This document shows positions 7,519-14,184 of a stretch of 15,198 nt of DNA, piece after piece. The stretch is from Caldiserica bacterium UBA4822. Its GTDB lineage: Bacteria; Caldisericota; Caldisericia; Cryosericales; Cryosericaceae. The notes below the pieces were generated by a model. The model saw only the letters and a list, made by a program, of their open reading frames with translations. It was not told the origin of the DNA and made no database searches. A program made the translations under genes and the position numbers. Location: assembly GCA_002402295.1 (NCBI GenBank), contig DHFO01000008.1:50889-66086 (forward strand), written 5' to 3'. The stretch's first letter is position 1; every line of letters begins with the position of its first letter.

Positions 7519-7797
7519 ATGGAACAGACTCAGGATACAGCAGGTTTGTCTAAACACGAGCGTGAGCTTGCAAATCTCTACCTGGAGACACTTGTCGCGA
7601 AAGTCGACCCCAACAAATATCGTCTGATTCGCGAGCTCCTGGACACGTCCCACGACTTCCTTGAGGATAAGCCAGACCCTCTGCGGGAACCGGTCGACGA
7701 TGTTCTGCGCAAGTCAGCTGCCCGTCTGCTGGCCTCGTCTCGACAACGTGCCACCACTGATGACGGCAACAGTCCCGACGACGTCCACAGCGCATAG
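7519..7797 (+). CDS. Small protein in the rpoZ position, possible divergent RNA polymerase omega subunit
   Basis: This 92-residue protein sits between gmk and metK, where rpoZ (omega) is expected. The segment VAKVDPNKYRLIRELLDTSH resembles the omega N-terminal pattern (x-NKYxLVxxxAxRAR), and PLREPVDDVLRKSAARLL could match the second conserved helix (KPVxxALxEI). The hallmark AxRAR is not clear, so the assignment rests largely on position and length. The C-terminus is a polar, acidic, probably disordered tail (TTDDGNSPDDVHSA). ATG 7519 is preferred over GTG 7513 because AGGAG at 7509-7513 then has a 5-nt spacer. It has no membrane segment. If it is not omega, it is an uncharacterised small protein. 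Confidence 0.8.
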   Translation: MEQTQDTAGLSKHERELANLYLETLVAKVDPNKYRLIRELLDTSHDFLEDKPDPLREPVDDVLRKSAARLLASSRQRATTDDGNSPDDVHSA

Positions 7798-7842
7798 TCC
7801 CCATTTGTCCAGTCAGGTGTTTTTCCCCAAGGAGAGCGAATC

Positions 7843-9012
7843 ATGGAGAAGAGTTCACGCACCAGCCAGACCGTAGAGTTTGTCACTGTTGGGCATCCAG
7901 ACAAGGTGGCCGACCAGATATCGGATGCCATTCTCGACCAGCTGCTGACGGACGATCGTTACAGCCGGGTCGCATGTGAGACGTTCGTCACCCATGGACT
8001 CGTCATTGTGGGTGGTGAGATTACGACGCATGCGTTTGTCGACGTCGACGGGATTGTCCGATCGACTATTGGCAATATAGGTTATAACGACCCCAAGTAC
8101 GGCTTCGACGCCAAGACGTGCGCCGTCGTGAATGCCATAGGACGGCAGTCCCCGGACATTGCGCAGGGCGTCGATGCAGGCGGCGCCGGAGACCAGGGCA
8201 TCATGTACGGCTATGCGACGGACGAGACCCCGGAGTTTATGCCCCTTCCCTATGTACTGGCGCGCAGACTCACGGTTCAGCAAGAGGCGGTGCGCCGTCA
8301 GAACGTTCTCGATTACCTGGGACCGGACGGAAAAAGCCAGGTGACGCTCGAGTATGAGGGTGGCAAGCCTGTATACCTGCGTTCAGTGGTCCTTTCGTCA
8401 CAGCACCTGGACACAGTGCTTGACCCCGCCCACCCTTCTCAGATGTCTGAGCACGCGCGGCAAGAGATCATCGAGCAGATTGTCCGCCCTGTGTTGCCGA
8501 GTGAATTGCTAGATAACAAGACGACCATCTTTGTGAACCCGACTGGAAAGTTCGTCGTGGGCGGGCCCCAGTCTGACACGGGCATGACTGGCAGAAAGCT
8601 GGGAATTGACACCTATGGCGGTCGCATACCCCATGGAGGCGGCGCGTTTTCCGGCAAAGACCCCACAAAGGTGGACCGCTCCGCGACCTACCTCATGCGC
8701 TACTTGGCAAAGAATATTGTTGCGGCCGGTATCGCCCATCGATGCCTGACGCAGACTGCTTATGTGATTGGACAGAAGGACCCTGTGTCGTTTGAGCTCT
8801 TCTTTGAGGGGACGGGCAGCCTGCCAGAGACGGTTGTTCGCGATGTGATAGCGCAGAACATCAACATGACCCCCATGGGCATTATCGACTACCTTGGGCT
8901 GCGCAAGCCCATCTATCAGGAGACTTCGATGCATGGACACTTCGGATTGCCCGGATTCAGCTGGGAGGAGCTTGACCTGGTCCGCGAACTCAAGAACTGG
9001 CTGAAGCTCTAA
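7843..9012 (+). CDS. metK: S-adenosylmethionine synthetase
   Basis: Makes S-adenosylmethionine from ATP and methionine in the cytoplasm. The 389-residue protein carries the signature stretches in order: VTVGHPDKVADQISDAILD (catalytic His18), GAGDQGIMYGYATDET (from residue 114), and the P-loop-like HGGGAFSGKDPTKVDRSA. Length and order match the bacterial family. ATG 7843 has a strong AAGGAGAG at 7829-7836 with a 6-nt spacer. The 45-nt gap before it holds no room for a SAM riboswitch, so expression is probably through the upstream operon. priA begins 3 nt after its TAA. Confidence 0.97.
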   Translation: MEKSSRTSQTVEFVTVGHPDKVADQISDAILDQLLTDDRYSRVACETFVTHGLVIVGGEITTHAFVDVDGIVRSTIGNIGYNDPKYGFDAKTCAVVNAIGRQSPDIAQGVDAGGAGDQGIMYGYATDETPEFMPLPYVLARRLTVQQEAVRRQNVLDYLGPDGKSQVTLEYEGGKPVYLRSVVLSSQHLDTVLDPAHPSQMSEHARQEIIEQIVRPVLPSELLDNKTTIFVNPTGKFVVGGPQSDTGMTGRKLGIDTYGGRIPHGGGAFSGKDPTKVDRSATYLMRYLAKNIVAAGIAHRCLTQTAYVIGQKDPVSFELFFEGTGSLPETVVRDVIAQNINMTPMGIIDYLGLRKPIYQETSMHGHFGLPGFSWEELDLVRELKNWLKL

Positions 9013-9015
9013 ATC

Positions 9016-11082
9016 GTGGTTGGGCAATTCACGGTTCTCAATCAACGAGGACCGTTCTCACGCAGGCTGCTGTCGTATGACATGGCAGCCTGCGCTGACT
9101 GTGCCCTGCCTGGCTCCTGGTACCTGGTGCCTCTCCTGCACAACGTCTCGCCAGCGCTCCTGGTAACAACATCAGCGGCCGCGACAGATTCGTCGAGCGT
9201 GCCCGAACCTGTCCTCGGTATGTGCAACGCTCCTGGCATCTATCCGCAGCTGCATGGCCAGATTGAAGCATTCCAGCTCCACCTGGAGGAAGAAGTCCTT
9301 GGGTGGGACGATGCCTTGGCGATTGTGCGCTTTCTTCAGTCCTCGCAAGCGCACACAAGAAGCCGCCGCGCACGTCTAACGGTGGATAATGGTCCCGGTC
9401 TGCTCCACCAGCTGCAGGTCGTCTCGGCAAGGGACTCAGGATTTTCGGCCAGCACCTCCGGGGCACGCGAGCTGTTATCCTGTCTCGCGGGAGGTGGCGA
9501 CCTGAGTCAGGTGCTCTGGCAACTGAATCCTGTCACTCGCCGAAGCCTCTACACCCAGGGAGTGGTTGTGGATGAGAGGCTTGCTGACGTCGAAGGCGCT
9601 GCATGCGCCCCCTGCAACCTTGGCGAGCCGTCCCTGTTTCTCGTCGATACGTTCGAACAACGAGTAGCCTCCTTCCTGCCCTCTGTGCAAGAGGTAGTGG
9701 AAGCTGGCGCCAGCGTTGCCATCATCACCAGCGCGGATCCTTTGACAGACCTCTACGAAGCACGCCTGCGTACCGAGGCGAACCTTTCCGTCACACGGTG
9801 GCCTGCTGCCCCCGCGAGAACATTCAGGGGAAATCCTCTGTCCACAATATGGCTGAGCACCCGGCAGTTTTCATCCACCCTCCTTCCACAGGTGCGCCTG
9901 GTCATTGTTGACCTTGGCGTTCCGGGTGAGTGGCCGTTCTTCTGGCAGCGGTTCTCGCAGCGTACCCTCGTCAGCCTGGTTGAGGCCTTCTGTCGGGCGC
10001 GGGGGATTGCCTGCCGGGTCGGTGCGAGTCTCCCGACGCTGTCTCTTCTCGATGCGACGGGCAACCTTTCGCGAGCAGCTGACAACTCCGCCATCTCCTC
10101 TGAGCATCCGGCATCTCCGGTGTTTATTATCCGGTCAGGTTCCGAAGGTTCTCCGTCGAAACCGCGACCAGGCATCGTGCTTCCCGAAACAATGAAGTTG
10201 CTGCGGCACACCTTCGAACGCCGGCTTCCGGCGCTGCTGTTGCTTAACCTGCGAGGTTATGCGACCCTCGTGGAGTGCGCTGAATGCGGGTACACCGCCA
10301 CATGTCCCGACTGCGGTTCGACACTGACGCTGAACAGTGACCGGGCAACGCTTTTCTGCAAACAATGCGGTCATATCGAGCAGGCGCCGGATGTCTGTCC
10401 CAATTGTGGTGGGTCGGCGCTGCGCGCCCGTGGCTACGGCCTTGACCGGCTTCAAAGGGAACTCGGCAGGACCTTCCCGGCTTCCACAGTCCAGTTCCTC
10501 GGGACTTCGGCCGTGCCACGACCACTCATTTACCTTGGAACCTACGCGGACGTACAGACGATTCCGGAGTTGCGGCCTGCGCTTGTGGTTTTCCCGGATA
10601 TCAGCGTTGGCCTTCGGCATCCGGTTTTCGACAATGTCGAGCAACTGGCAGCCGTGGTTCTCGGTGCGGTCGTCGAGTCTCCGCCGAGTTCGGTGCTTGT
10701 CCAGCTTGACCGTCGGTCGCTGGCCCTTCGGACATATCTGGAGAATCTCGGTGCATTTGCGACGTTTCTTGATTCGGAGCGCGAGCAGCGCCGCGCACTG
10801 GTGATGCCTCCCTACGCGCGTCAGTTTGTAGTCCAGGTCCAGATGCCACCTCGCCGGTCCTCCACGGTCGAGATTCTGACAGCCGAACTAGCGAGCGCAC
10901 TTGCCGTCGAAGGTGTCGAGGCACAGGGTCTGCACGGAGACCTCCTCCATGGCTCCGGCGGTCATACGACCGCTTCGCTTGCGTTCCGCGTGAGCTGCGA
11001 CCATCCGAGCCCGGGAACATCTGTGAACAAGGCACTCGCTCACAGTCGCCTCTTCCGAACCGCGCTGGTCCGGGTATACTGA
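9016..11082 (+). CDS. priA: PriA-like primosomal protein N', apparently lacking helicase motifs
   Basis: PriA recognises stalled forks and reloads the replicative helicase. The 688-residue protein is identified by its zinc region: eight cysteines at 421, 424, 430, 433, 448, 451, 461 and 464. Their spacing is exactly that of E. coli PriA (436 to 479), followed by ALRARGYGLDRLQRELGRTFP. ATPase motifs are degenerate: the Walker A place (about 207-216) reads LFLVDTFEQR in place of GVTGSGKT; motif II reads DLGV (from 299) in place of DEEH; motif III is GASLPTL rather than GSATPS; and motif V is not recognisable. Actinobacterial PriA has similar losses, so this is likely a non-helicase, structural PriA. 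The start is uncertain: GTG 9016 gives the longest frame 3 nt after metK, without a good Shine-Dalgarno, and the N-terminus matches the family poorly. Confidence 0.85.
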   Translation: MVGQFTVLNQRGPFSRRLLSYDMAACADCALPGSWYLVPLLHNVSPALLVTTSAAATDSSSVPEPVLGMCNAPGIYPQLHGQIEAFQLHLEEEVLGWDDALAIVRFLQSSQAHTRSRRARLTVDNGPGLLHQLQVVSARDSGFSASTSGARELLSCLAGGGDLSQVLWQLNPVTRRSLYTQGVVVDERLADVEGAACAPCNLGEPSLFLVDTFEQRVASFLPSVQEVVEAGASVAIITSADPLTDLYEARLRTEANLSVTRWPAAPARTFRGNPLSTIWLSTRQFSSTLLPQVRLVIVDLGVPGEWPFFWQRFSQRTLVSLVEAFCRARGIACRVGASLPTLSLLDATGNLSRAADNSAISSEHPASPVFIIRSGSEGSPSKPRPGIVLPETMKLLRHTFERRLPALLLLNLRGYATLVECAECGYTATCPDCGSTLTLNSDRATLFCKQCGHIEQAPDVCPNCGGSALRARGYGLDRLQRELGRTFPASTVQFLGTSAVPRPLIYLGTYADVQTIPELRPALVVFPDISVGLRHPVFDNVEQLAAVVLGAVVESPPSSVLVQLDRRSLALRTYLENLGAFATFLDSEREQRRALVMPPYARQFVVQVQMPPRRSSTVEILTAELASALAVEGVEAQGLHGDLLHGSGGHTTASLAFRVSCDHPSPGTSVNKALAHSRLFRTALVRVY
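11075..11080 (+). promoter_or_regulatory. Possible -10 element (TATACT) for leaderless def transcription
   Basis: TATACT ends 6 nt before the def ATG at 11087, so a transcript starting about 7 nt downstream of the box would begin at the A of ATG. def has no Shine-Dalgarno, which would fit leaderless translation. The best -35 candidate, TTCCGA at 11053-11058, is poor (3 of 6). The box also lies in codons of the priA 3' end, so chance is quite possible. Confidence 0.25.
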
Positions 11083-11086
11083 TATC

Positions 11087-11596
11087 ATGAAGATTGTACT
11101 GATAGGCAATCCCGCCCTTCGGAAGAAGGCGAAACCAATACGCAAGATAACGAGCGACTTTCTCGACCTCGCCACGTCCATGGAAGCGCTCATGAAACCC
11201 AACGGGGTCGGGTTGGCTGGGTCGCAGGTGGGACTGGAGCTGGCTTTTTTCATTTACGATGTTGGTGATGGCCTGCGGCTTGTCGCCAATCCCCAGATCC
11301 TCGACCACAAAGGAACGACCACGAACGAGGAGGGATGTCTGAGTATTCCAGGCATCTGGGCGCCCATCGAACGCGCCGAGCAGATCACCCTGTCGTATCT
11401 AGACCGGTCGGGGAAGCGGCGTATCCGCGAGTTCTCCGGGCTTGAGGCACGAGTGATTCAGCATGAAACTGACCATCTGCAGGGAAAGCTGTTCATCGAC
11501 CACATAGAGGATCCCTCCACGATTACCGTCCAGGAGGGGAGTCCTGTAGCTGAGATCCTGGCCCAGGCAATCGAGGCGCGAGCGGCCGCTTCCTGA
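11087..11596 (+). CDS. def: Peptide deformylase
   Basis: Metalloenzyme that removes the N-formyl group from nascent proteins. It has 169 residues with the three family motifs: GVGLAGSQ (40-47; the usual form is GxGLAAxQ, so one Ala is Gly), EEGCLSIP with metal ligand Cys84, and HETDH (126-130), giving ligands H126 and H130 and catalytic E127. ATG 11087 lies 4 nt after the priA stop with no Shine-Dalgarno in front; see the TATACT entry. fmt follows 2 nt after its stop, so formylation and deformylation enzymes are made from adjacent genes, as in most bacteria. Confidence 0.96.
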   Translation: MKIVLIGNPALRKKAKPIRKITSDFLDLATSMEALMKPNGVGLAGSQVGLELAFFIYDVGDGLRLVANPQILDHKGTTTNEEGCLSIPGIWAPIERAEQITLSYLDRSGKRRIREFSGLEARVIQHETDHLQGKLFIDHIEDPSTITVQEGSPVAEILAQAIEARAAAS

Positions 11597-11598
11597 CC

Positions 11599-12585
11599 AT
11601 GGCAACCGACGTCCGTATCGCCGTGTTCGGTTCATCGGCCATATCGGTCCCCATCTTTGACGTCATTGCCAAGCGGTACACCGTCGTGCTTGCTGTGATT
11701 TCTGAACACGCGCGTGTCGAACGCGGGCGGCTCGTCGAGAACCCTGTTCAGGAATGGGCGACTTCGCGTTCCATTCCTGTCATGAACGGCGCCGATGTCC
11801 CGGCGGATGTACTGCGTGCGGCCATCCTGAAGGAGGGCGTCGACCTGGTGTTTCTCTGTTCCTACGGAAAGTTGCTGCCGCAGGACCTGCTGGACAGCCC
11901 CAGACTCGCGTCGATCAACCTCCACCCGTCGCCGCTGCCCCGCTACCGGGGAGCAGCGCCCATTGAGCGTCAGATCATGGACGGGTGCACGGTCTCGGCC
12001 GTCACTATCATTCAGATGAACGGAGCACTCGACCGGGGAGATATTCTTGCCGAGCAGGAATTCGAAATTGCGAGCACGGACTACCGCCCTGATGTGGAAC
12101 GGTCCGTCATTTGGGCCGGTGTTCCCCTCGCGTGTTCAGTCATAGAACGCCTGGCCTGCGGCGACGTGGAGGGGCGCCCACAGGTAGGAGAAGGGTCCTA
12201 TGCCCGCAAACTAAGGGCGGAGGACGAGACGATCGACTGGAGCCGCCCTGTTACCCAGGTGTACAACCAGATACGCGCGCTGTCCCCCGACCCCTGCGCA
12301 TCTACCAGCTCAAGCGGCGACAGATTGCGCATTGTGCGTGCTTCACCCCTGGCTAGTCTGCCAGACTCCAAGGAACGTCCAGGTCGTCCCGGGACTCTGT
12401 CGCTCCTGAGCCGCAGACGCGCCGCAGTCCGATGTGGAGAAGGGTGGCTCGAGCTCGAGGTCGTCCAGTTTCCCGGTAAGAAGCCGATGTCCGTGGGGGA
12501 ACTCATCAATGGACGGCGGCTGTCCGACGGAATGACCTTTTCCTCGCCGACCCATTCGTCAGAGACACTCCGGAAAAGTTACTAA
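11599..12585 (+). CDS. fmt: Methionyl-tRNA formyltransferase
   Basis: Formylates initiator Met-tRNA using 10-formyltetrahydrofolate. The 328-residue protein has the formyltransferase fold start (IAVFGSSAISVPIF), the catalytic segment INLHPSPLPRYRGAAPI with N107 and H109, and D145 in GALDRGDIL; these match E. coli N106, H108 and D144 with an offset of one. The C-terminal tRNA-binding domain begins near DWSRPVTQVYNQIRALSPDP and ends with FPGKKPMSVGELINGRRL. ATG 11599 follows the def stop by 2 nt without a clear Shine-Dalgarno, so translation is probably coupled. It is the last gene of the plus-strand run; a perfect inverted repeat begins 13 nt after its TAA. Confidence 0.95.
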   Translation: MATDVRIAVFGSSAISVPIFDVIAKRYTVVLAVISEHARVERGRLVENPVQEWATSRSIPVMNGADVPADVLRAAILKEGVDLVFLCSYGKLLPQDLLDSPRLASINLHPSPLPRYRGAAPIERQIMDGCTVSAVTIIQMNGALDRGDILAEQEFEIASTDYRPDVERSVIWAGVPLACSVIERLACGDVEGRPQVGEGSYARKLRAEDETIDWSRPVTQVYNQIRALSPDPCASTSSSGDRLRIVRASPLASLPDSKERPGRPGTLSLLSRRRAAVRCGEGWLELEVVQFPGKKPMSVGELINGRRLSDGMTFSSPTHSSETLRKSY

Positions 12586-12597
12586 CACTCAGAGCAC

Positions 12598-12625
12598 GAT
12601 AGCATAAATATTGATTTATGCTATC
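12598..12625. repeat. Perfect 12-bp inverted repeat, dif-like; alternatively a terminator hairpin
   Basis: Left arm GATAGCATAAAT (12598-12609), 4-nt centre ATTG, right arm ATTTATGCTATC (12614-12625). The arms are perfect and AT-rich in a GC-rich surrounding. Total length 28 bp equals that of bacterial dif sites (11+6+11). The inner halves contain CATAA and TTATG, the conserved inner parts of the XerC and XerD half-sites in E. coli dif, here 8 bp apart (as in cer) rather than 6. No T-tract follows (CCCTTC), so a classical intrinsic terminator is less likely, though the position just after fmt between convergent genes would suit one. Confidence 0.55.
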
Positions 12626-12846
12626 CCTTCAAACGGGATGTCGCAGGATGGAGACGACCCTTCTTCCTTCCTCGCCGTCACTTCGCCAGGTCACCCTTGC
12701 CATAGGTACCATGCATCACCCTTGACGCTAACGAGTGCTCCTGCCTGAGCCCGCCTGCAGCGCGCCACCGCGGCCTCGATTTGCGGGCCTCTGAGCGAAT
12801 CTCAGGTGCAGTTATACGCATTGCTCGGGTGAAATCTCTTCCTAGG

Positions 12847-12865
12847 GCCACTTTTTGGGAGTGGC
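12847..12865 (-). terminator. Weak hairpin downstream of the Xer recombinase gene
   Basis: GCCACT (12847-12852) and AGTGGC (12860-12865) can pair in a 6-bp stem with a 7-nt loop, 23 nt beyond the stop of the minus-strand recombinase gene. There is no T-tract on the minus strand after it, so termination here is only a possibility. Confidence 0.25.
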
Positions 12866-12887
12866 GTTCGCGTTTCCAAGATGGAAG

Positions 12888-13823
12888 CTAAATCTTGATG
12901 GTTTTTTCCGCCGCGTGCTCAATACGGTCACCTGTATGCACGTAGATCTGGGTCGTCGTAATATTCTGATGGCGCAGGGTGTCCCGCACCTGCTCGATGG
13001 TCGCCCCGTTCTGCAGTGCCATGGTGGCAAACGTATGGCGCAGGGAGTGCGCCGAAACTCGAGAGCTGAAGACACCAATGCCCATCAGCCGTTTCTTGAC
13101 GCCCATGCGAAGTGCCTCGGTGCTCAGCCGCGCTCCGGAGTTTGAGCTGGAATGGGAGATGAACAAGGGACTGCGAGGATCACTGCACCGACGTGCCGCA
13201 AGGTATCGCGCAATGGGCTCGTATGTCTCGCGAGTCAGCACGACGAAATCGTCCTTGCCATCCTTGCCCTTGCTGCGCACATAGAGAAGTGTGGCATTGG
13301 CGCTTTGGCGAATGTCGCCCACGTCTGACCCAACGACTTCCATAGTCCGGAGGCCCGTCCGCAGCATGAGGTTAATCATCGCGTAGTCACGCATGCCGAC
13401 AAGGCTCGAACAATCGATCGTGTCCAGAAGCTCTCGCGCCTGTTGCACGGTGAGGGGGTCCCGATTGAATCCACTGGAGCGCTTGAAGCCCTTCAGCCCG
13501 GCAGACACGTCGGGGTAGATGCGGTTGGCCTCCAGGTAGCGAAAGAACTGGCGCATCGCAGTAAGGTAGAGATTGCCTGTTCGGGGCGACATTCCTTGAG
13601 CCAGGAGATGACTCTTGTACTGGACAACATCCGTCCTCGTCAGGTAGCCGGTCACACCGCTCGCCTCACGCAGCTCTAGGAACTCCCTGAATGGCTTCAG
13701 TGCGCGACGGTAGACAACTTTGCTCGCCGGACTTACGTCCTGCGCCAGTAGGAATTCCTCGATGAGTTGGTCGAGGTTCGCCGCAAGCGCGCCTGCCGGC
13801 TGCCGCGCCGCGAGTTTATTCAT
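12888..13823 (-). CDS. XerC/XerD-type tyrosine recombinase
   Basis: Site-specific recombinase of 311 residues, the usual length for XerC/D. An N-terminal SAM-like core-binding domain (about 14-105: LDQLIEEFLLAQDVSPASK, then SPRTGNLYLTAMRQFFRYL) precedes the catalytic domain. All catalytic residues are visible: R159 in RTGLR, K187 in KGKDGK, H259 and R262 in AHSLRHTFAT, H285 in LRHQN and nucleophile Y294 in TQIYVH. The LGH of many Xer proteins is LRH here. I chose ATG 13823 because it overlaps the preceding gene's stop as TAATG; the in-frame ATG at 13838 has its purine run too close. It may be the chromosome-dimer resolvase or another integrase: no second xer gene or mobile-element genes are in view. 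A dif-like repeat lies 263 bp beyond its 3' end. Confidence 0.9.
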   Translation of the reverse strand: MNKLAARQPAGALAANLDQLIEEFLLAQDVSPASKVVYRRALKPFREFLELREASGVTGYLTRTDVVQYKSHLLAQGMSPRTGNLYLTAMRQFFRYLEANRIYPDVSAGLKGFKRSSGFNRDPLTVQQARELLDTIDCSSLVGMRDYAMINLMLRTGLRTMEVVGSDVGDIRQSANATLLYVRSKGKDGKDDFVVLTRETYEPIARYLAARRCSDPRSPLFISHSSSNSGARLSTEALRMGVKKRLMGIGVFSSRVSAHSLRHTFATMALQNGATIEQVRDTLRHQNITTTQIYVHTGDRIEHAAEKTIKI

Positions 13824-14170
13824 TACTCTGGAGGGCATTCCCCCTCTGCGGCGTCTGGGGCGGCCGCTGCTCCCAACCCCAGGTTCTTGAGACCGTCCTG
13901 TTTGATCATAGACGGATCCCAGGGCGGCTCGAACACGAGGTCCACATGAACACTCTTGACACCAGCAATGGTCCGCACGCTTTCCTCGACCTGTTGCACA
14001 AGGTATCCACTCATCGGGCACTGAGGCGCCGTCATGGTCATGCGGATGCTCACGTCGCCTTCGGCCGTAGCGTCAACCTTGTAGATCAGCCCCAGGTCAA
14101 CGACATCTATAGGAATCTCCGGGTCATACACAGAGCGCAGTACATCAAGAACCTGCTGTTCCTGTATCAT
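13823..14170 (-). CDS. MIP18/SufT-like protein (DUF59, Fe-S cluster assembly family)
   Basis: Small cytoplasmic protein of 115 residues from the family that includes SufT, PaaD and eukaryotic MIP18 (CIA2), which help assemble or deliver iron-sulfur clusters. Hallmarks are YDPEIPIDVVDLGLIYKVD (15-33), TAPQCPMSGY with the conserved Cys51, and VFEPPWDPSMI (79-89). It ends in an Ala/Glu/Pro-rich tail. ATG at 14170 has an excellent Shine-Dalgarno (GGAGGT, minus strand at 14181-14176) with a 5-nt spacer. No other suf or isc genes are in the window, so its client is unknown. It lies 14 nt after murA and overlaps the recombinase start by 1 nt. Confidence 0.93.
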   Translation of the reverse strand: MIQEQQVLDVLRSVYDPEIPIDVVDLGLIYKVDATAEGDVSIRMTMTAPQCPMSGYLVQQVEESVRTIAGVKSVHVDLVFEPPWDPSMIKQDGLKNLGLGAAAAPDAAEGECPPE

Positions 14171-14175
14171 ACAAC

Positions 14176-14181
14176 ACCTCC
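14176..14181 (-). promoter_or_regulatory. Ribosome binding site of the MIP18-like gene
   Basis: GGAGGT on the minus strand, five bases before the ATG at 14170 and just after the murA stop (14185-14187). It fixes the start of the small gene and shows that it can be translated independently within the murA transcript. Confidence 0.85.
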
Positions 14182-14184
14182 ATG

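Larger units (their letters stand above)
12586..12887. other. Non-coding gap between convergent genes
   Basis: 302 bp between the stop of fmt (plus) and the stop of the Xer recombinase gene (minus). It holds the 28-bp inverted repeat at 12598-12625 and a weak 6-bp hairpin at 12847-12865, both described separately. I see no convincing ORF, tRNA or promoter in the remainder. A 5-bp hairpin (CTGAG/CTCAG, 12791-12805) and an imperfect one near 12640-12658 are too weak to interpret. Confidence 0.7.

Noticed and set aside
7798..7842. SAM riboswitch or promoter ahead of metK
   Set aside because: The gap is only 45 nt and contains just the Shine-Dalgarno and a short T run; no aptamer could fit.
12626..12887. 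tRNA, small RNA or riboswitch in the convergent gap
   Set aside because: No cloverleaf or known conserved core is visible, and the hairpins are short (5-6 bp).
12855..13145. Small plus-strand open frame overlapping the recombinase 3' end
   Set aside because: Mostly antisense to the recombinase gene, with no Shine-Dalgarno or recognisable motif.
13824..14021. N-terminal extension of the recombinase up to 14021
   Set aside because: The added residues lie wholly within the MIP18-like gene and look like its shadow; Xer proteins are about 300 residues, as given by the ATG at 13823.
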